A stretch of 64,000 bases of DNA from Pseudorhodobacter turbinis (GTDB lineage: Bacteria > Pseudomonadota > Alphaproteobacteria > Rhodobacterales > Rhodobacteraceae): contig NZ_CP039964.1 of assembly GCF_005234135.1 (NCBI RefSeq), positions 1,426,001 through 1,490,000 on the forward strand, read 5' to 3'. The notes beneath the pieces were generated by a model, which was not told the origin of the DNA, did no database searches, and saw only the letters and a program-made list of their open reading frames with translations. The position numbers and the translations under genes were made by a program. How positions within the stretch are numbered: the first letter of the stretch is position 1; the number at the start of each line of letters is the position of its first letter. Below are positions 61,177 through 64,000 of the stretch, piece by piece.

Positions 61177-62490
61177 ATGGCAATGACGGAGACTTATAAG
61201 AAAAACAGCATCAGCTTACCCGGCGCGGTTGCCATGGGCACCGGCGTGATGATCGGTGCGGGCATCTTCGCTCTGACCGGACAAATTGCCGAGCTTGCAG
61301 GACCACTTTTCCCCCTTTCTTTCGTCGCCGGTGCGATCGTGACCGCGTTCAGCGCCTACACCTACATCAAGATGTCGAACGCGTTTCCGTCCGCGGGCGG
61401 TATTGGCGTGATCCTGAAGAAAGCCTACGGGCGGACGACGGTCGCGGCGGGTGCCGCACTCCTTATGACATTGTCGATGGTCATTGCCGAAAGTCTCGTA
61501 GCGCGCACTTTTGGCACCTACACGATCCGGGCGTTTGGCGGTGATCCGAACAGCAGCCTTGTCCCGGTCATCGGTGTTGTTCTGATCATCCTTGCCTATC
61601 TCGTGAACGTGGCCGGCAGCCGCTCGGTCGGGCTTTTGTCTATCATCATGGCCGTGATGAAGGTCGGCGGTATTGCACTGTTCGGTATGGCAGGTCTCTG
61701 GGCAAGTGGCTTCACCTTCTCAGCAACGGACGGGGATACGCGTGCTACCGGCTTTGTGGCCTCGGTCGCGCTCTCGATCCTGGCCTTCAAAGGCTTCACG
61801 ACAATCACCAACAGCGGTGCGGAGATCACCAATCCGCACCGCAACGTGGGTCAGGCCATTGTCTTGTCCATCGTAATCTGCGTGATCGTTTATCTGCTTG
61901 TCGCCTTCTCCGTAGGCTCCAGTCTGCCACTCGACCAGATCATTGCGGCGAAGGACTATGCCTTGGCAGAGGCGGCCCGGCCCGCTCTCGGGCAGACCGG
62001 CTTCTATCTCACGATAATGCTTGCGCTTGTAGCTACCGCTTCCGGCCTGATCGCCAGCGTTTTCGCCGTCACGCGAATGTTGGCGATGCTGACCGAAATG
62101 AAAATGATCCCGCACAGACATTTCGGGATGCCGGGAGGGGTCAAGGACCATACGTTGATCTACACCGTTGTGATCGCGGGCTTTCTGACGGTCTTTTTTG
62201 ACCTCAGCCGCATCGCCTCGCTCGGCGCTTTCTTCTACCTCGTTATGGACATTATCATTCACGTGGGCGTTTACCGCAATCTTTGTCGAGAGATCGACGC
62301 GCGAGGGTGGGTTCTGTTGACAGCGATAGCACTCGACGCCGTGGTTCTGATCGCCTTCACTGTCCTGAAATGGCAGTCCGATCCGCTGATCGTCCTAATT
62401 GGCGTCATGGGCATGGCACTGATATTCGTGTTTGTCGGCGTCTTTCTCGCACGCAACCCGGTTCGCGAGGACCTTCACGACCACCAATGA
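61177..62490 (+). CDS. APC-family amino acid permease
   Basis: 437 residues with twelve predicted helices. Start at 61177 where AAGGA lies just upstream; an earlier in-frame ATG at 61078 has no site. 'SLPGAVAMGTGVMIGAGIFALTGQIAELAG' is the APC helix-1 substrate site. Substrate unknown; it may import amino acids or efflux a polyamine. Its 3' end borders the copA promoter. Confidence 0.88.
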   Translation: MAMTETYKKNSISLPGAVAMGTGVMIGAGIFALTGQIAELAGPLFPLSFVAGAIVTAFSAYTYIKMSNAFPSAGGIGVILKKAYGRTTVAAGAALLMTLSMVIAESLVARTFGTYTIRAFGGDPNSSLVPVIGVVLIILAYLVNVAGSRSVGLLSIIMAVMKVGGIALFGMAGLWASGFTFSATDGDTRATGFVASVALSILAFKGFTTITNSGAEITNPHRNVGQAIVLSIVICVIVYLLVAFSVGSSLPLDQIIAAKDYALAEAARPALGQTGFYLTIMLALVATASGLIASVFAVTRMLAMLTEMKMIPHRHFGMPGGVKDHTLIYTVVIAGFLTVFFDLSRIASLGAFFYLVMDIIIHVGVYRNLCREIDARGWVLLTAIALDAVVLIAFTVLKWQSDPLIVLIGVMGMALIFVFVGVFLARNPVREDLHDHQ

Positions 62491-62498
62491 AAAAGGGG

Positions 62499-62529
62499 TT
62501 GAGCTTCCAGTGGCTGGATACTTCATACT
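62499..62529 (+). promoter_or_regulatory. CueR/MerR-type copper promoter
   Basis: -35 TTGAGC (62499-62504), 19-base spacer holding the dyad TTCCAG-TGG-CTGGAT, -10 CATACT (62524-62529). The ATG of copA is at 62566. Matches the CueR consensus of alphaproteobacteria (CTTCCAG-N3-CTGGAAG type). Confidence 0.75.
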
Positions 62530-62565
62530 TCATACTGCAATAAATCAAAAGAAAGTCGGCAGAAC

Positions 62566-64000
62566 ATGGATCACGATCATCAACACGCTAAGTCGGTCAT
62601 TCCTGAAGGGGCTGATACGGCCAAAGACCCGGTCTGCGGGATGACGGTCGCGATTGAGACGGACACGCGTGAGGCGGACTTCCAAGACAAAACCTTCCAT
62701 TTCTGCTCCGAAAAATGCCAAACGAGGTTCAAAAGCGATCCTTGGTTCTACGCCTCGGGCCGCGCGGAAGGGCGCAAGAAGGCCGTGCCGGCCAACGTTC
62801 AATACACCTGTCCGATGCACCCGGAGATCGTCCGCGACGCACCGGGGCCTTGCCCGATCTGCGGCATGGCGCTAGAGCCAATGTTGCCGACAGATGAGCC
62901 CAGCCATGAACTGACAGATTTTACGCGCCGGATGTGGATCTCGGCGGCGGCGGCGGTTCCGCTTATTGTGCTGACAATGGGTGAGTTCGTCGGGCTGCCT
63001 GTGCGCGACTGGATCGGGCATCAGACGGCCAGCTATCTGGAATTCGTTCTGGCGACACCAATCGTACTTTGGGCGGCCCTGCCGTTTTTCAAACGGGGTT
63101 GGGATTCGGTGATCAACCGGTCGCCCAACATGTGGACGCTGATCAGCCTCGGTGTGGCTGCGGCCTATCTTTATTCACTCGTGGCGACATTCCTGCCGGG
63201 CGTATTCCCTGACGCTTACCGAATGGGCCAGGGTGTGGGTACATACTTCGAGGCCGCAGTCGTCATCATCGCGCTGGTCTTTGTCGGCCAGGTGCTGGAA
63301 CTGCGAGCGCGGGAGCGCACCGGCGACGCGATCCGGGCACTTCTCGATCTGGCTCCCAAGACCGCGCGACGGATTTTGCCCGACGGGACAGAATATGATG
63401 CGCCGCTGGAGAATATCATGGAGGGCGATCGGCTGCGGGTGCGCCCCGGCGATGCGGTTCCGGTGGACGGCGTGGTGGTGGATGGCCGGTCGAGCTTGGA
63501 CGAAAGCATGTTGACTGGCGAGTCCATGCCGGTCGAAAAGGGTCCGGGCGATGCGGTGACGGGTGCCACGATCAACAAGAACGGCAGCCTTGTGATGGAG
63601 GCGGGTAAGGTCGGCGCCGATACCGTGCTGGCGCAGATCGTGGCGATGGTCTCAAATGCGCGGCGCTCGCGGGCGCCGATCCAAGGCATGGCTGACCGAG
63701 TTTCTTCGATTTTCGTGCCAACAGTGGTGGGAGTAGCGATCTTCGCCTTTTTCATCTGGATGGTCTTCGGTCCTGCGCCGGTTTTGGTCTATGCCATCGC
63801 CTCGGCAGTCTCGGTGCTGATCATCGCCTGCCCCTGCGCGCTGGGGTTGGCCACACCGATTTCGATCACCACGGCGGCGGGGCGCGGCGCGCAGGCGGGA
63901 GTGCTGATTAAGGATGCGGAGGCGCTGGAACGCATGGCGGGCGTCGATACACTGATCGTAGATAAAACCGGCACATTGACCATGGGCAAGCCCAAGCTGA
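62566..64000 (+). CDS. copA: copper-translocating P1B-type ATPase CopA (cut by window end)
   Basis: At least 478 residues; the frame is open to the window edge. N-terminal His/Asp cluster (MDHDHQHAK), YHS domain (DPVCGMTV, ~21-60), heavy-metal-binding Cys motif ([15 protein letters not shown], 80-106), then the P-type core: A-domain TGES, membrane metal site CPC ([10 protein letters not shown], ~423) and D466-K-T-G-T phosphorylation. Exports Cu(I) to the periplasm. Replaces the HMA domain by YHS plus a Cys-rich binding motif, as in many CopA of environmental proteobacteria. Uses the CueR promoter just upstream. Confidence 0.93.
   Translation, partial: MDHDHQHAKSVIPEGADTAKDPVCGMTVAIETDTREADFQDKTFHFCSEKCQTRFKSDPWFYASGRAEGRKKAVPANVQYTCPMHPEIVRDAPGPCPICGMALEPMLPTDEPSHELTDFTRRMWISAAAAVPLIVLTMGEFVGLPVRDWIGHQTASYLEFVLATPIVLWAALPFFKRGWDSVINRSPNMWTLISLGVAAAYLYSLVATFLPGVFPDAYRMGQGVGTYFEAAVVIIALVFVGQVLELRARERTGDAIRALLDLAPKTARRILPDGTEYDAPLENIMEGDRLRVRPGDAVPVDGVVVDGRSSLDESMLTGESMPVEKGPGDAVTGATINKNGSLVMEAGKVGADTVLAQIVAMVSNARRSRAPIQGMADRVSSIFVPTVVGVAIFAFFIWMVFGPAPVLVYAIASAVSVLIIACPCALGLATPISITTAAGRGAQAGVLIKDAEALERMAGVDTLIVDKTGTLTMGKPKL

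Noticed and set aside
61720..62262. 180-residue minus-strand ORF
   Set aside because: Antisense to the APC permease, which has clear membrane helices and motifs.

Overview
The window looks like an accessory-rich stretch of an alphaproteobacterial genome, most likely Rhodobacteraceae (Roseobacter-like). I infer this from the protein families and IS types and from an initiator tRNA fragment of alphaproteobacterial type; I could not run a database search. Known mobile or foreign DNA fills more than half of it.

Layout. (A) 1-4970: a PRC-barrel protein, a bacterioferritin, a small coiled-coil protein, an IS30 transposase remnant, the amino-acid exporter pair azlC/azlD and an N-terminally truncated MgtC gene. 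(B) 4970-8290: nested insertion sequences. An IS21 istA remnant runs into an IS3-family orfB remnant, which is split by an intact IS110 element of the IS1111 type. (C) 8535-17013: an AT-richer capsule/teichoic-acid-like locus. It holds two TagF-like transferases (the first apparently catalytically dead), an integrase remnant, and a tightly coupled set of HAD phosphatase, nucleotidyltransferase-kinase fusion, second nucleotidyltransferase and glycosyltransferase-TPR protein. (D) 17014-20303: a non-coding stretch, an IS110 remnant, a complete IS407-like IS3 element (copy 1) with a fragment of a sister copy, and the end of a large serine recombinase whose last codons run into the 3' half of a tRNA-fMet, i.e. 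an island boundary.

(E) 20304-42400: a second island. It has an unrecognised 383-aa gene, a P4-type tyrosine integrase, phage-like cargo (AlpA-like HTH, VRR-NUC nuclease, HTH protein, DUF3489, DpnD/PcfM-like, terminase-small-subunit-like), and a complete-looking class 1 DISARM anti-phage operon, drmD-drmMI-drmA-drmB, lacking drmC. (F) 42513-47132: a FixL/FixJ-type two-component pair, a GlcG/HbpS-like haem-binding protein and a secreted ankyrin protein. The ankyrin gene is split by IS407-like copy 2; removing the IS and one 4-bp target duplication restores its frame.

(G) 47133-64000: a copper and cell-envelope region. It includes copZ behind a CueR-type promoter, a five-gene operon coupling cytochrome c', a diheme cytochrome, a FixH-like protein, a four-TM protein and an extra PBP2, two L,D-transpeptidases, YqaA, TlpA, an OmpR-type two-component system facing an EF-hand/Met-rich secreted protein, twin 38-residue membrane proteins, DUF305, DUF302, TVP38, an APC transporter and copA (cut by the window end) behind a second CueR-type promoter. 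Together these suggest copper handling combined with peptidoglycan synthesis that may tolerate copper. No intact tRNA, rRNA or CRISPR array was seen.
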